Source: Pantoea sp. Mb-10 (lineage in GTDB: Bacteria > Pseudomonadota > Gammaproteobacteria > Enterobacterales > Enterobacteriaceae). Taken from it: a stretch of DNA of 64,000 nt. The notes beneath the pieces were generated by a model, which saw only the letters and a list, made by a program, of their open reading frames with translations, ran no database searches and was not told the origin of the DNA. This document shows, in pieces, positions 1 through 8,314 of this stretch. The first letter of the stretch is position 1; every line of letters begins with the position of its first letter. The position numbers and the translations under genes are program-made. Location: the NCBI RefSeq assembly GCF_021272205.1, contig NZ_JAJSDX010000002.1:496001-560000 (forward strand), in the 5' to 3' direction.

Positions 1-221
1 ACGAGCTGGATGCGATTGCCGCCGCCGTGATCGGCGGCAGCAGCCTGATGGGTGGCGTGGGGCGGATTACCGGCACCTTGATTGGCGCGGTGATTTTGGG
101 GCTGATCAAGAGCGGCTTCACCTTTGTTGGCGTCGATGCTTACGTGCAGGACATCATCAAAGGGATCATCATTGTGGCGGCCGTCTCCATCGATATGCAT
201 CGCAACCGCAAAAAGCGTTAG
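1..221 (+). CDS. Ribose-type ABC transporter permease, C-terminal fragment
   Basis: The reading frame is open from the window edge (first full codon at base 3) to a stop at 219-221, so only about 72 C-terminal residues are present. The sequence (ELDAIAAVIGGSSLMGG, then alternating hydrophobic stretches) is the typical end of RbsC/BPD_transp_2 inner-membrane permeases for sugars. It closely resembles the end of the second permease of this type at 23012-23995. A strong terminator follows at once, so this is the last gene of an operon lying to the left. The substrate cannot be told from this fragment. Confidence 0.85.
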   Translation, partial: ELDAIAAAVIGGSSLMGGVGRITGTLIGAVILGLIKSGFTFVGVDAYVQDIIKGIIIVAAVSIDMHRNRKKR

Positions 222-240
222 CGACGTGGGTCCACTGTCC

Positions 241-279
241 AAGCCCGTGTTTTCCGCGCAGGAAAACACGGGCTTTTTT
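241..279 (+). terminator. Rho-independent terminator after the sugar ABC operon
   Basis: Perfect 15-bp stem (241-255 pairing with 261-275) around a GCGCA loop, ending in a T run. It lies 20 bases after the permease stop and closes that operon. Confidence 0.93.
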
Positions 280-407
280 CTGTGCTCAGCAATAAGATTT
301 CTGGCTGACCGATTTTCTTTCTTGGGCTTTTTTATCCGCACTTTGTTGGCTTTATGCGCGCTTTTGCGCGTTCTGCACCGTTTATCGCCTCTCATCCATC
401 ACTTTTT

Positions 408-446
408 TGCACGCCTGCCTTGCACGCTTTGCACCGTGAGAGTGCA
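408..446 (+). promoter_or_regulatory. Two tandem NtrC-like enhancer sites upstream of nac
   Basis: 430-446 reads TGCACCGTGAGAGTGCA, which fits the NtrC dyad TGCACC-N5-GGTGCA except for one base. 408-424 is a weaker version (TGCACG-N5-CTTGCA). Their centres are 22 bp apart, two helical turns, as is usual for cooperating NtrC dimers, and they lie about 130-180 bp upstream of the sigma54 promoter. The rest of 280-574 shows no gene. The sites are seen directly; NtrC control is inferred from known nac regulation. Confidence 0.7.
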
Positions 447-574
447 GCGACCGGCCGTTACGCTGTGCTGTGATTATCGCCTGCGCTTATTACCTCCTGA
501 GAGGTAATCAGAATGGCTTATTTTTCGGGCCGTTAGGAATATTCTGTCTTACATCCTGTTTCCGTCGGAAAAAA

Positions 575-591
575 CTGGCCTGCATATTGCA
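575..591 (+). promoter_or_regulatory. Sigma54 (-24/-12) promoter of nac
   Basis: CTGGCCTGCATATTGCA has the invariant GG (577-578) and GC (589-590) separated by exactly ten bases, as required for RpoN promoters. It lies 65 bp before the nac start and downstream of two NtrC-like sites. In Klebsiella and E. coli nac is transcribed by sigma54 with NtrC, so position and motif agree. Confidence 0.8.
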
Positions 592-656
592 ACATATCTG
601 ACATACGCCAGTGGGCCGAACCCCTTCCCGGGCATTTCCAGAATGATGGAGGCAAC

Positions 657-1574
657 ATGAACTTAAGACGACTGAAATACTTTGTGAAAATCGTCGATAT
701 CGGCAGCTTGACGCAAGCTGCTGAAGTGCTGCATATCGCGCAGCCTGCGCTCAGCCAGCAGGTTGCTACGCTGGAAAATGAACTCGATCAGCAATTGTTG
801 ATCCGCACCAAGCGCGGCGTGACACCGACCGAAGCGGGCAAAATTCTCTATACCCATGCGCGTACCATTCTGCGCCAGTGTGAACAAGCGCAAACCGCCG
901 TGATTAACGCAGGCCAGGTACTGAACGGACAGGTTTCTATTGGTCTCGCGCCTGGCACGGCGGCGTCCTCACTGACCATGCCGCTGCTGCAAACCGTGCG
1001 TGAGCAGTATCCAGACGTGCTGGTTTACCTGCATGAAAACAGCGGCAGTTCGCTGAACGACAAAGTGATGAACGGTCAGCTGGATATGGCGGTGCTCTAC
1101 GACCGCGCGCCCACTGCGGGCATCAACAGTATTCCACTGATGAAGGAAGAGCTCTATTTGGTGGGGGCTACGGCCTGTCCGGGCACCACTGTCGATCTGG
1201 CTGACGTGGCACAGATGAGCCTGTTCCTGCCGCGAGATTACAGCGCGGTGCGCAAGCGCGTGGACGAAGCTTTCTCTTTGCGCCGTTTGAGCGCCAAAAT
1301 CATCGGTGAAATTGAATCCATTTCCACGCTAACAGCAGCGGTATCGAGCGGTATGGGTGTCACCGTGCTGCCGGAATCCGCCGCCCGCGCGCTGGTTAGC
1401 TCGACCCATGCCTGGATGGCGCGTATCAACAGCCCGTCGCTTCATCTCCCTCTGTCGCTGAACCTCTCCGCGCGTCTGCCGCTGTCACCGTCGGCGCAGG
1501 CAGTGAAAAATATCCTGCTGTCGCTGCTCAATAAGCCCGCCGTAGAGGATCGCGAGCTGATGCTCGTAGGATAG
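657..1574 (+). CDS. nac: Nac, LysR-type nitrogen assimilation control regulator
   Basis: A 305-residue LysR-type regulator, the same length as E. coli Nac and nearly colinear with it. The N-terminal winged helix-turn-helix (residues 1-60, including SLTQAAEVLHIAQPALSQQV) is followed by the effector/oligomerisation domain. Nac couples sigma54-dependent nitrogen limitation to sigma70 promoters such as those for histidine, proline and urea use. The ATG is preceded by ATGGAGG. The upstream sigma54 promoter and NtrC sites complete the expected circuit. In E. coli nac is followed directly by cbl; here 1.5 kb of repeat DNA separates them. No terminator is evident before the repeat region. Confidence 0.96.
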   Translation: MNLRRLKYFVKIVDIGSLTQAAEVLHIAQPALSQQVATLENELDQQLLIRTKRGVTPTEAGKILYTHARTILRQCEQAQTAVINAGQVLNGQVSIGLAPGTAASSLTMPLLQTVREQYPDVLVYLHENSGSSLNDKVMNGQLDMAVLYDRAPTAGINSIPLMKEELYLVGATACPGTTVDLADVAQMSLFLPRDYSAVRKRVDEAFSLRRLSAKIIGEIESISTLTAAVSSGMGVTVLPESAARALVSSTHAWMARINSPSLHLPLSLNLSARLPLSPSAQAVKNILLSLLNKPAVEDRELMLVG

Positions 1575-1628
1575 GGGAAACGCCGCAGGCGAGGAGGGTG
1601 CCGCAGCAGAGGGTTTTTGCCACGGGCT

Positions 1629-1970
1629 GTGGCGGCGCTTTTGCCGCAGGCAGTGGCGGGCTTATGCCGCAGGCAGCGGCGAAGCTTCCTCGCTGCACGG
1701 TGCAACTTTCGTTCGCCATGGCAATGGCAGGTGCCTTCGCCGCAGGCAGCGGCACGGTGCCTTTCCGTTAGCACGGAGCGACTTTCGTTCGCCATAGCAA
1801 TGGCAGATGATTATGCCGCAGGCAGCGGCAGGGTGCCTTTCCATTAGCACGGAGCGACTTTCGTTCGCCATGGCACTGGCAGGTGCTTTTGCCGCAGGCA
1901 GCGGCAGAGTGCCTTTCCGTTAGCACGGAGCGACTTTCGTTCGCCATGGCACTGGCAGGTGCCTTTGCCG
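1629..1970. repeat. 76-bp tandem repeat array
   Basis: The anchor ACTTTCGTTCGCCAT starts at 1705, 1781, 1857 and 1933, an exact 76-bp period. Each unit also holds GCCGCAGGCAGCGGC and a CCTTTCC(G/A)TTAGCACGGAGCG segment. Partial units extend leftward to about 1629. Only one unit is present in the sister region (about 7027-7110), so copy number varies between the two elements. Confidence 0.9.
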
Positions 1971-2144
1971 CCTTGCGGCGACCGAGCAGAGGGCGCCGGG
2001 CCGCGCCCTCTGCACTCCCCGGCCCTGCGCCAGCCCCACTCGCCGCTGCGCGGTGCCTTCACTCCCTCAGCCTTCCTGACGGACCGGCGTCGATTCGCTC
2101 CTGCTCAACGCCGCCTCTCGCGGCATCCATGCCGCTCGTCCTGG
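1971..2144. repeat. R1 left arm, inverted relative to the right arm
   Basis: Nearly identical to 7111-7286. Its reverse complement shares ordered blocks with 2585-2727: CCAGGACGA, then a GCGGCA/TGCCGC hairpin, GAGAGG, GGTCCGT, GGAGTGA, GGCTGGCGCAGGGC. The two arms thus form a large, diverged inverted repeat around an A/T-rich centre. It holds a 7-bp hairpin at 2120-2135. Confidence 0.85.
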
Positions 2145-2233
2145 AAGCCTTCAGTCGTTCAGCGAGTGGGGATGGCGCTTCACACCCCCGCTGCAAGCCA
2201 CGATTTTTTCGCCGCCGCCGCGCGGCGGGAAGA

Positions 2234-2500
2234 TTTTTAAGGTGCGTTCAGGCTGTGCTGCTTTAAGCAAAACCCTTTTTTATTTTGTTTTTTTAGCCAA
2301 TGTCGCGTGCTTTTAAGACTTTTAAGTCGCATCCGGACCGCGCTGCGTTGAGCAAAACCCTTCTTTGTTGTTATATCTTTTACCGTCACTGCATATCTGA
2401 AAGACGGGTAGTCACATCCCGTCCGCGCAGTGTTCACCAGAAACCTTCTGTCTTCTGTCTTTTCCAGCCACTGTCTTTACAGACCTGCTTACAGCGCCCC
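2234..2500. repeat. R1 central TTTTAAG units
   Basis: Repeated pattern: TTTTAAG, then (C)ATCCGnACCGnGCTGCGTT(A/G)AGCAAAACCC, then a T-rich run. Anchors are at 2234 and 2311/2319, with a degenerate third unit near 2400. The matching centre of the sister region has three clearer units 86-89 bp apart. Confidence 0.75.
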
Positions 2501-2584
2501 AGACAACACCACACAAAAAAAGAAAAAGGCTCTTACAGGCGGCGGTGTTGAGCGCCATCCGGAGCGCCGAACGGAGTGTGACGG

Positions 2585-2727
2585 CCAGGACGAAGCGGCA
2601 GGGATGCCGCTGAGAGGGCGGAATGAGCCAGGGATGGCGAATCCGCGCGGTCCGTGAGGCCGTTGCGGCGGAGTGAGGGAACAGCGCAGGCTGGCGCAGG
2701 GCGCGGATTGCAAAGGGCCGCGCCCTC
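2585..2727. repeat. R1 right arm
   Basis: Nearly identical to 7748-7890 and a diverged inverted copy of 1971-2144. It contains GCGGCAGGGATGCCGC, the counterpart of the hairpin in the left arm, followed by the GGTCCGT, GGAGTGA and GGCTGGCGCAGGGC blocks. Confidence 0.85.
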
Positions 2728-2945
2728 GGCCCTTTGCCCGTACGCCGCAGCGGGGCGGCTGCAACTCCCGCAGGGTTAGCGGGCGGAACCCGCTCATAGT
2801 CATACCGGCATAGCGGGCCGGAACCCGCTCAGAACCGGCCCTTTGCCCGTACGCCGCAGCGGGGCGGCTGCAACTCCCGCAGGGTTAGCGGGCGGAACCC
2901 GCTCATAGTCATACCGGCATAGCGGGCTGGAACCCGCTCATAGCC
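2728..2945. repeat. 109-bp tandem duplication with AACCCGCTC hairpins
   Basis: The segment starting GGCCCTTTGCCCGTACGC at 2728 recurs at 2837, a 109-bp period. Each copy ends in GCGGG-CGGAA-CCCGC hairpins; more of these continue to about 3020. The sister region has the hairpins without this exact duplication. Confidence 0.85.
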
Positions 2946-3137
2946 ATACTGGCTGAGCGGCCGGACCCCGCTCAGGGTCCAGTAAAACCGGCTTTGCGGC
3001 CCGGCCCCCGCAGCGCCCCACCATCGCCCTGGTTCGTTATTCCTATTTATCATAACAAACGGTTTTTTATTATTTGTTGCACTCACACTAACTTCATAAC
3101 ATGAACCAAACATAGCGGGGGAAAGGGGAGAAAGAAC

Positions 3138-4097
3138 GTGAATTTTCAGCAGCTTAAAATTATACGCGAGGCGGCGCGGTGCGACTTTAATCTCACAGAA
3201 GTGGCGAACACGTTGTTTACCTCACAATCCGGGGTCAGTCGTCATATCCGCGATCTCGAAGATGAACTGGGCGTGGAAATTTTTATCCGACGCGGTAAGC
3301 GCCTGTTAGGCATGACGGAACCGGGTAAGGCGTTGCTGACCATTGCTGAACGCATCCTTGATGAGGCCGGTAAAGTCCGTCGTCTGGCGGATGTGTTCAC
3401 CAATGAAACCAGCGGTGTACTGACAATAGCCACCACCCACACGCAGGCGCGCTACAGCTTGCCGCGCGTGATCAAAGCGTTTCGCCAGCTTTATCCCAAC
3501 GTCAGGCTTGAACTTAACCAAGGATCGCCGCAGGAGATTGTGGCCATGCTGCTGGCCGGGGAGGCGGATGTCGGCATTGCGTCTGAGCAGTTAGCGACCA
3601 ACGGCAGTTTGGCGGCGTTTCCGTGGTTCAGTTGGCACCATTCACTGCTGGTGCCGCGCGATCACGCGCTGCTGGAACACCAGCCGGTCACGCTCTCAGG
3701 GCTGAGTGCGTTTCCCTTGATTACCTATCGACAGGGCATCACCGGACGTTCTCGCGTGGACCGCGCTTTTCAGGCTGCCGGACTTAAGCCGGATATCGTA
3801 TTGAGCGCACAGGATTCTGACGTCGTGAAGACCTATGTGGCGCTGGGCTTAGGCGTTGGCGTGCTCGCTGACCAAGCCTGTGATATCCACGACGGAGAAG
3901 CGCTGGTCAAAATTGACGCCCGCCATTTGTTTGAGGCGAATACCGTCTGGCTTGGCCTAAAGCGAGGCCAACTGCAGCGAAACTACGTTTGGCAGTTCCT
4001 TGAGCTGTGTAATGCCAATCTGTCGCTGGAGGAGATCAAGCGGCAGGCCCTCTCCTACGATACCGCCGAGGAACCGGCGCTCGACTTTCAAATCTAA
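3138..4097 (+). CDS. cbl: Cbl, CysB-like LysR regulator of sulfate starvation genes
   Basis: A 319-residue LysR-type regulator colinear with E. coli Cbl (316 residues). The N-terminal HTH (starting MNFQQLKIIREAARCDFNL) and C-terminal effector domain are intact. Cbl activates genes for sulfonate-sulfur use (ssu, tau) and senses adenosine phosphosulfate. It uses a GTG start at 3138 behind AAAGGGGAG. In E. coli it lies directly beside nac; the pairing is kept here but with the R1 repeats between. The 123 bases to the next gene show no clear terminator. Confidence 0.95.
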   Translation: MNFQQLKIIREAARCDFNLTEVANTLFTSQSGVSRHIRDLEDELGVEIFIRRGKRLLGMTEPGKALLTIAERILDEAGKVRRLADVFTNETSGVLTIATTHTQARYSLPRVIKAFRQLYPNVRLELNQGSPQEIVAMLLAGEADVGIASEQLATNGSLAAFPWFSWHHSLLVPRDHALLEHQPVTLSGLSAFPLITYRQGITGRSRVDRAFQAAGLKPDIVLSAQDSDVVKTYVALGLGVGVLADQACDIHDGEALVKIDARHLFEANTVWLGLKRGQLQRNYVWQFLELCNANLSLEEIKRQALSYDTAEEPALDFQI

Positions 4098-4220
4098 CCG
4101 CGTGCGGCGACCTGGTGCCGCACCGCGTCTTGCCGATTTTCCCGCGCGCATGCGTAGCTTTATGGCGACAAGCACCGTATAAAATTTCTATTTTCAGGTG
4201 TCGACATCAAGGAGCTGCAC

Positions 4221-5066
4221 ATGATCACCCTCCGCACCATTACGCTGGATGACATTGAACACGGCTTTGCTGCAACGCAGCGGGTTAACTGGCCGCATCG
4301 TCGCGAAGATTGGCAACAGATTATCGCGCTGGCAGAAGGCGTCGTAGCGGAAGAGCACGGTGAGTTTGCGGGCTGCGCGCTCGGCTGGCGCTGGGGCGAG
4401 CGGGCCGCCACCATCGGGCTGGTGCTGGTCAATCCGGCGTTTCGCGGGCGCGGCATTGGTAGGCAGCTCATGCAGGCAATAATGGCGCGCTTTCCAGGCT
4501 ACACCTTGCGGTTGCACGCCACGGAAATGGGCAAAGGGCTGTATGCCCAGCTGGGCTTTGTGGAGACGGGCACCATTTTGCAGTATCAAACGCGCGCGCT
4601 GACCACGCTGCCGCCGCTGACGCTGCCTGCGGGCAATACGCTGCGTGCGGCACAGGCAGCGGACGCAGACGTTTTAACCGCGTGCGATTGCCAGGCGCAC
4701 GGGCTGCACCGCCCGGCGCTGATTGAGCAGCTACTGCGTGCGCACCGCACCGTGCTGCTGGAGGATGCGCAGCAGCAGGTACAAGGATTTGCCAGCCTGC
4801 GCCGCTTTGGTCACGGTTGGTCAATCGGACCGATTATCGCGCGCGATCTCCCACAGGCGCAGGCGCTCATCGCCGGCTTAATGCCCGCCGTGCAGGGCCA
4901 GTTTGTGCGTATTGATACCGATGCCGCGTTGCCGCTGGCCGCGTGGCTGGCGGATCTGGGCATGACGCAGGTAGATTGCCCCTGCATGATGGTGTACGGC
5001 ACGCCGTGGCAACCCCCTGTCGGTGGGATGCAGGCATTCGGCCTGATGAGCCAGGCGATGGGATAA
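4221..5066 (+). CDS. GNAT-family N-acetyltransferase with C-terminal second GNAT-like domain
   Basis: 281 residues. The N-terminal GNAT domain (about 1-140) shows the acetyl-CoA-binding pattern: LVLVNPAFRGRGIGRQLM fits the R/Q-x-x-G-x-G/A motif of strand 4/helix 3. The C-terminal half (about 150-270) resembles the YitH/HolE-type Acetyltransf_18 domain often fused to GNAT. The substrate is unknown. The start at 4221 has a strong AAGGAG eight bases upstream. It sits between cbl and a TPP enzyme, on the same strand but with gaps of over 100 bases, so a separate transcript is possible. Confidence 0.8.
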   Translation: MITLRTITLDDIEHGFAATQRVNWPHRREDWQQIIALAEGVVAEEHGEFAGCALGWRWGERAATIGLVLVNPAFRGRGIGRQLMQAIMARFPGYTLRLHATEMGKGLYAQLGFVETGTILQYQTRALTTLPPLTLPAGNTLRAAQAADADVLTACDCQAHGLHRPALIEQLLRAHRTVLLEDAQQQVQGFASLRRFGHGWSIGPIIARDLPQAQALIAGLMPAVQGQFVRIDTDAALPLAAWLADLGMTQVDCPCMMVYGTPWQPPVGGMQAFGLMSQAMG

Positions 5067-5204
5067 AAACGAAACGCGGGCGAACGTGCAGCTAACACGT
5101 CTGACATCGCGCGAATCCCCGCGTTAATTGCCGCTGCGCCTGTAAGATGCGCAGCGTCGGCTACCCTTAACAGTCTTAACCGACTGCAACAGGAAGCGCC
5201 GACG

Positions 5205-6986
5205 ATGAGTAAAAAGACCAGTGATTTTTTTGTGGAACGCTTACAGGCGTGGGGCGTCACGCGCATTTTTGGCTATCCGGGCGATGGCATCAACGGGGTG
5301 CTGGGCGCGATACAGCGCGCGAATAAAGCTGGCGCAGGCATTGAGTTTATTCAGGTGCGTCATGAAGAGATGGCTGCGTTTATGGCGGCAGGTCACGCCA
5401 AATTTACCGGCGAATTGGGCGTTTGCCTCTCGACCGGCGGACCCGGCGCGACCCATCTTCTTACCGGACTCTACGACGCAAAAATGGATCATGCCCCGGT
5501 ACTGGCGATTGCCGGACAGGCGGAGACCACCGCGCGCGGTGCCAGCTACCAGCAAGAGATGAATCTGGATCGCATCTTTGCCGATGTGGCGAACTTTGTG
5601 CAGGAAGCCGCTGCCCCAGCGCAGGTTCAGCATTTGGTGGATCGCGGCGTGCGGATTGCCAAAGCGCAGAACGGCGTCGCGGTGCTGATTTTACCGAAAG
5701 ATTTACAAGATGAACCCTGGCAGCCACCGCAGCATGCGCACGGTTTTACCCATTCCGGGCCGGGCTATCAACGCCCGAAAATCGTGCCTTACGAGGACGA
5801 TTTGCGCCGTGCGGCCGAGGTGCTCAATGCAGGCAGTAAGGTCGCCATCCTGATTGGGGCCGGCGCGCGTCACGCGGCGGTAGAAGTGGTGCAGGTGGCG
5901 AATACGCTGGGCGCGGGCGTTGCCAAGGCGCTGCTGGGCAAAGATGTGCTGCCCGACGACGCCCCGTTTGTCACCGGCACCATCGGCCTGCTCGGCACCA
6001 AACCCTCATGGGATCTGATGCAGGAATGCGACACCTTACTGATGATCGGCACGGGCTTTCCGTGGACGGAATTCCTGCCGCCCGAAGGCAAAGTGCGGGC
6101 CGTGCAAATCGATATCGATCCGGCCATGCTCGGACTGCGCTACCCCTGCGAGGTAAATCTACACGGTGACGCCGCTGAGACGCTGCGCGCGCTGCTGCCG
6201 CTGCTTACCCAGCAGACCGATCGTCAGTGGCAGGCGCAGATTGCCCTGCAGGTGCGCGACTGGTGGGCGCTGATGGAGAAGCGCGCCATGGCCCCGGCGC
6301 ATCCGGTGAATCCGCAGCGCGTGGTATGGGAGATGTCGCCGCTGCTGCCGGAAGACGCGATTGTGACCTCAGATTCCGGTTCCTGCGCTAACTGGTTCGC
6401 GCGTGATTTCCGCGTTAAGCAGGGACAGCGCGCCACGCTCTCCGGCGGGCTGGCCTGTATGGGCGCGGCGGTGCCGTTTGCCATCGCGGCAAAATTTGCC
6501 TGGCCCGACAAGCCGGTGGTCGCACTGGTGGGCGATGGCGCGATGCAGATGAACAACCTCGCCGAACTGATCACTATCCAGAAATATTGGCAGCAGTGGG
6601 CCGATCCGCGTCTTATTGTCTGCGTGTTCAACAATCAGGATCTCAATCAGGTGACATGGGAGCAGCGCGTGATGGAGGGCAACCCGCGCTTTGAGGCCAG
6701 CCAGCAGCTACCCGATGTGCCGTACGCCCGCTTTGCACAGAGTCTGGGGCTGGAGGGCATTTTTGTGGATACGCCCGACGCCCTTGCCGCTGCGTGGCAG
6801 CAGGCGCTCAGCGCCACCCGCCCGGTGGTGCTGGAGGTTAAAACCGATCCTGAAGTCGCCCCGCTGCCGCCGCACATTACCCTGAAGCAAGCGAAAGCCT
6901 TTATGGCCTCCATGGTGAAAGGGGATCGCGGCATCGCGCAGGTCATCGGGGATACCGCGAGTCAGCTGATCGGCGGCAAAAAATAG
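5205..6986 (+). CDS. Thiamine-pyrophosphate-dependent enzyme, pyruvate oxidase/acetolactate synthase-like
   Basis: 593 residues with the three-domain layout of the PoxB/acetolactate synthase superfamily. The N-terminal PYR domain carries the catalytic Glu in FIQVRHEEMAAFMA. The central domain is FAD/DHS-like. The C-terminal PP domain has the TPP/Mg motif GDGAMQMN...NNQD. It resembles Bacillus YdaP-type stand-alone pyruvate oxidases more than the large subunit of a biosynthetic AHAS, and no small-subunit gene is adjacent. The reaction (oxidative decarboxylation of pyruvate or a related 2-oxo acid) is inferred. ATG 5205 follows CAGGAAG. It is followed directly by repeat region R2. Confidence 0.85.
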   Translation: MSKKTSDFFVERLQAWGVTRIFGYPGDGINGVLGAIQRANKAGAGIEFIQVRHEEMAAFMAAGHAKFTGELGVCLSTGGPGATHLLTGLYDAKMDHAPVLAIAGQAETTARGASYQQEMNLDRIFADVANFVQEAAAPAQVQHLVDRGVRIAKAQNGVAVLILPKDLQDEPWQPPQHAHGFTHSGPGYQRPKIVPYEDDLRRAAEVLNAGSKVAILIGAGARHAAVEVVQVANTLGAGVAKALLGKDVLPDDAPFVTGTIGLLGTKPSWDLMQECDTLLMIGTGFPWTEFLPPEGKVRAVQIDIDPAMLGLRYPCEVNLHGDAAETLRALLPLLTQQTDRQWQAQIALQVRDWWALMEKRAMAPAHPVNPQRVVWEMSPLLPEDAIVTSDSGSCANWFARDFRVKQGQRATLSGGLACMGAAVPFAIAAKFAWPDKPVVALVGDGAMQMNNLAELITIQKYWQQWADPRLIVCVFNNQDLNQVTWEQRVMEGNPRFEASQQLPDVPYARFAQSLGLEGIFVDTPDALAAAWQQALSATRPVVLEVKTDPEVAPLPPHITLKQAKAFMASMVKGDRGIAQVIGDTASQLIGGKK

Positions 6987-7110
6987 GGGAGGGGCGGTTT
7001 TAGCCACTTGCCGTGGCGGAGGTTTTGCCGCAGGCAGCGGCTCGTTGCTTTCTCACTGGCGTTAGCACGGTGCAAATTTCGTTCGCCATGGCACTGGCAG
7101 GTGCCTTTGC

Positions 7111-7286
7111 CGCGTTGCGGCGACCGAGCAGAGGGCGCCAGGCCGCGCCCTCTGCACTCCCCGGCCCTGCGCCAGCCCCACTCGCCGCTGCGCGGTGCCT
7201 TCACTCCCTCAGCCTTCCTGACGGACCGGCGTCGATTCGCTCCTGCTCAACGCCGCCTCTCGCCGCATCCATGCGGCTCATCCTGG
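7111..7286. repeat. R2 left arm
   Basis: Near-identical to 1971-2144. Its hairpin (7262-7277) is GCCGCAT-CC-ATGCGGC, versus GCGGCAT-CC-ATGCCGC in R1: one base pair is flipped in both strands of the stem, so pairing is kept. Confidence 0.85.
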
Positions 7287-7377
7287 AAGGCCTCACTCGT
7301 TCAGCGAGTGGGGATGGCGCTACCAAACCTCGCTGTGGATCTTTTATGTTTTTCGCAGCCGCCGCGCGGCGGGAAGA

Positions 7378-7600
7378 TTTTTAAGGTACATCCGCACCGG
7401 GCTGCGTTAAGCAAACCCTTTTTTCGTGTTTTTGTCTTTAGACGCCAGTGCGTGGCTGTAAGATTTTTAAGTACCACCCAGACCGCGCTGCGTTAAGTAA
7501 CAACCTTTTTTCGCGTTTTTGGTCTTTAGACGCCAGCGCGTTGCTGAAAAGACTTTTAAGCAACCTCCCACCCGCGCAGTGTTAACCAGAAGCCGTTTCT
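7378..7600. repeat. R2 central TTTTAAG units (three copies)
   Basis: TTTTTAAG anchors at about 7378, 7464 and 7553 (86-89 bp apart), each followed by a (CC)GCGCTGCGTTAAG-type block and a T-rich run. Confidence 0.78.
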
Positions 7601-7747
7601 AATGTCTGTCTTCTGTCTTTTCCAGCCAGCCACTGTCTTCGCAGACCCGTTTACGGCCCCCCAGGCAACACCACACAGAAAAAAGAAAAAGGCCCTTACA
7701 GGCGGCGGTGTTGAGCGCCATCCGGAGCGCCGAATGGAGCGTGACGG

Positions 7748-7890
7748 CCAGGACGAAGCGGCAGGGATGCCGCTGAGAGGGCGGAATGAGCCAGGGATGG
7801 CGAATCCGCGCGGTCCGTGAGGCCGTTGCGGCGGAGTGAGGGAACAGCGGAGGCTGGCGCAGGGCGCGGATTGCAAAGGGCCGCGCCCAT
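7748..7890. repeat. R2 right arm
   Basis: Near-identical to 2585-2727 and inverted relative to 7111-7286. It starts CCAGGACGAAGCGGCAGGG and ends AAAGGGCCGCGCCC. Confidence 0.85.
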
Positions 7891-8203
7891 CGGCCCTTTG
7901 CCCGTACGCCGCAGCGGGGCGGATGGAACTGCCGTGCGGTTAGCGGGCGGAACCCGCTCAGGGTTCAGTAAAAACCGGCTTTGCGGGCCGGAACCCGCTC
8001 AGGGTCAGCCCAGCGCAGCGGTCAACGCGCGAGCCCGCGCAATTAAAAACCGGCTGAGCGGCGGGCCCCCGCGCAGCGGGCAGCGTTCGGCACCCGCCGG
8101 GTGCCTTACCGGCTTGAGCGGGCCGGAACCCGCTCACGAACTCCCGGCGTTGCGGGCCGGACACCCGCAGCGCCCCGCCAACGCCTTGGCCCACCTTCTT
8201 TGA

Positions 8204-8236
8204 TTCGTCACCGTGCCGTCACCGCACTGTCATCCC
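8204..8236 (+). promoter_or_regulatory. Pho-box-like element upstream of phnF
   Basis: Three GTCA(C/T) cores at 8207, 8218 and 8229, spaced exactly 11 bp, fit the tandem 11-bp PhoB half-site pattern (CTGTCAT-NNNN). It lies about 80 bp before phnF. PhoB control of phn genes is established in E. coli; the individual half-sites here are imperfect. Confidence 0.65.
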
Positions 8237-8314
8237 GCACGCGCATTGTAATCGCCATGCCGCAGCCTGAACCGCTGCCTTCCTCAACCTGACCTGAATG
8301 AGGCTTTGAGCGTC

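Larger units (their letters stand above)
1575..3110. repeat. Composite non-coding repeat region R1
   Basis: About 1.5 kb without a credible gene; open frames here have repeat-derived, arginine/proline-rich translations and no consistent start signals. Modules in order: a 76-bp tandem array (about 1629-1970), an arm at 1971-2144, TTTTAAG-containing A/T-rich units (2234 to about 2500), an inverted divergent copy of the arm (2585-2727), then GC-rich AACCCGCTC hairpins including a 109-bp tandem duplication. The same modules recur in the same order at 6987-8190. The final 100 bases before cbl are A/T-rich and probably hold the cbl promoter. Confidence 0.88.
6987..8190. repeat. Composite non-coding repeat region R2
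   Basis: Sister of R1 in the same orientation: one 76-bp-type unit (about 7027-7110), left arm 7111-7286, three TTTTAAG units, right arm 7748-7890, then GC-rich AACCCGCTC hairpins to about 8180. No credible gene; apparent frames match repeat-derived frames of R1. The blocks at 7080-7250 and 7690-7880 are almost identical to their R1 counterparts, whereas the centres and tails have diverged, so the arms are the conserved parts. Confidence 0.88.

Noticed and set aside
1629..1970. CRISPR-like appearance of the tandem array
   Set aside because: The 76-bp units are contiguous and similar along their whole length; there are no unique spacers and no cas genes.
1883..2266. Open frames of 90-130 codons in the repeat regions (also 7008-7496, 7556-7876, 7817-8203)
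   Set aside because: They follow the repeats in several frames at once, are rich in Arg/Pro/Ala, lack consistent ribosome sites, and their counterparts in the sister repeat are broken differently.
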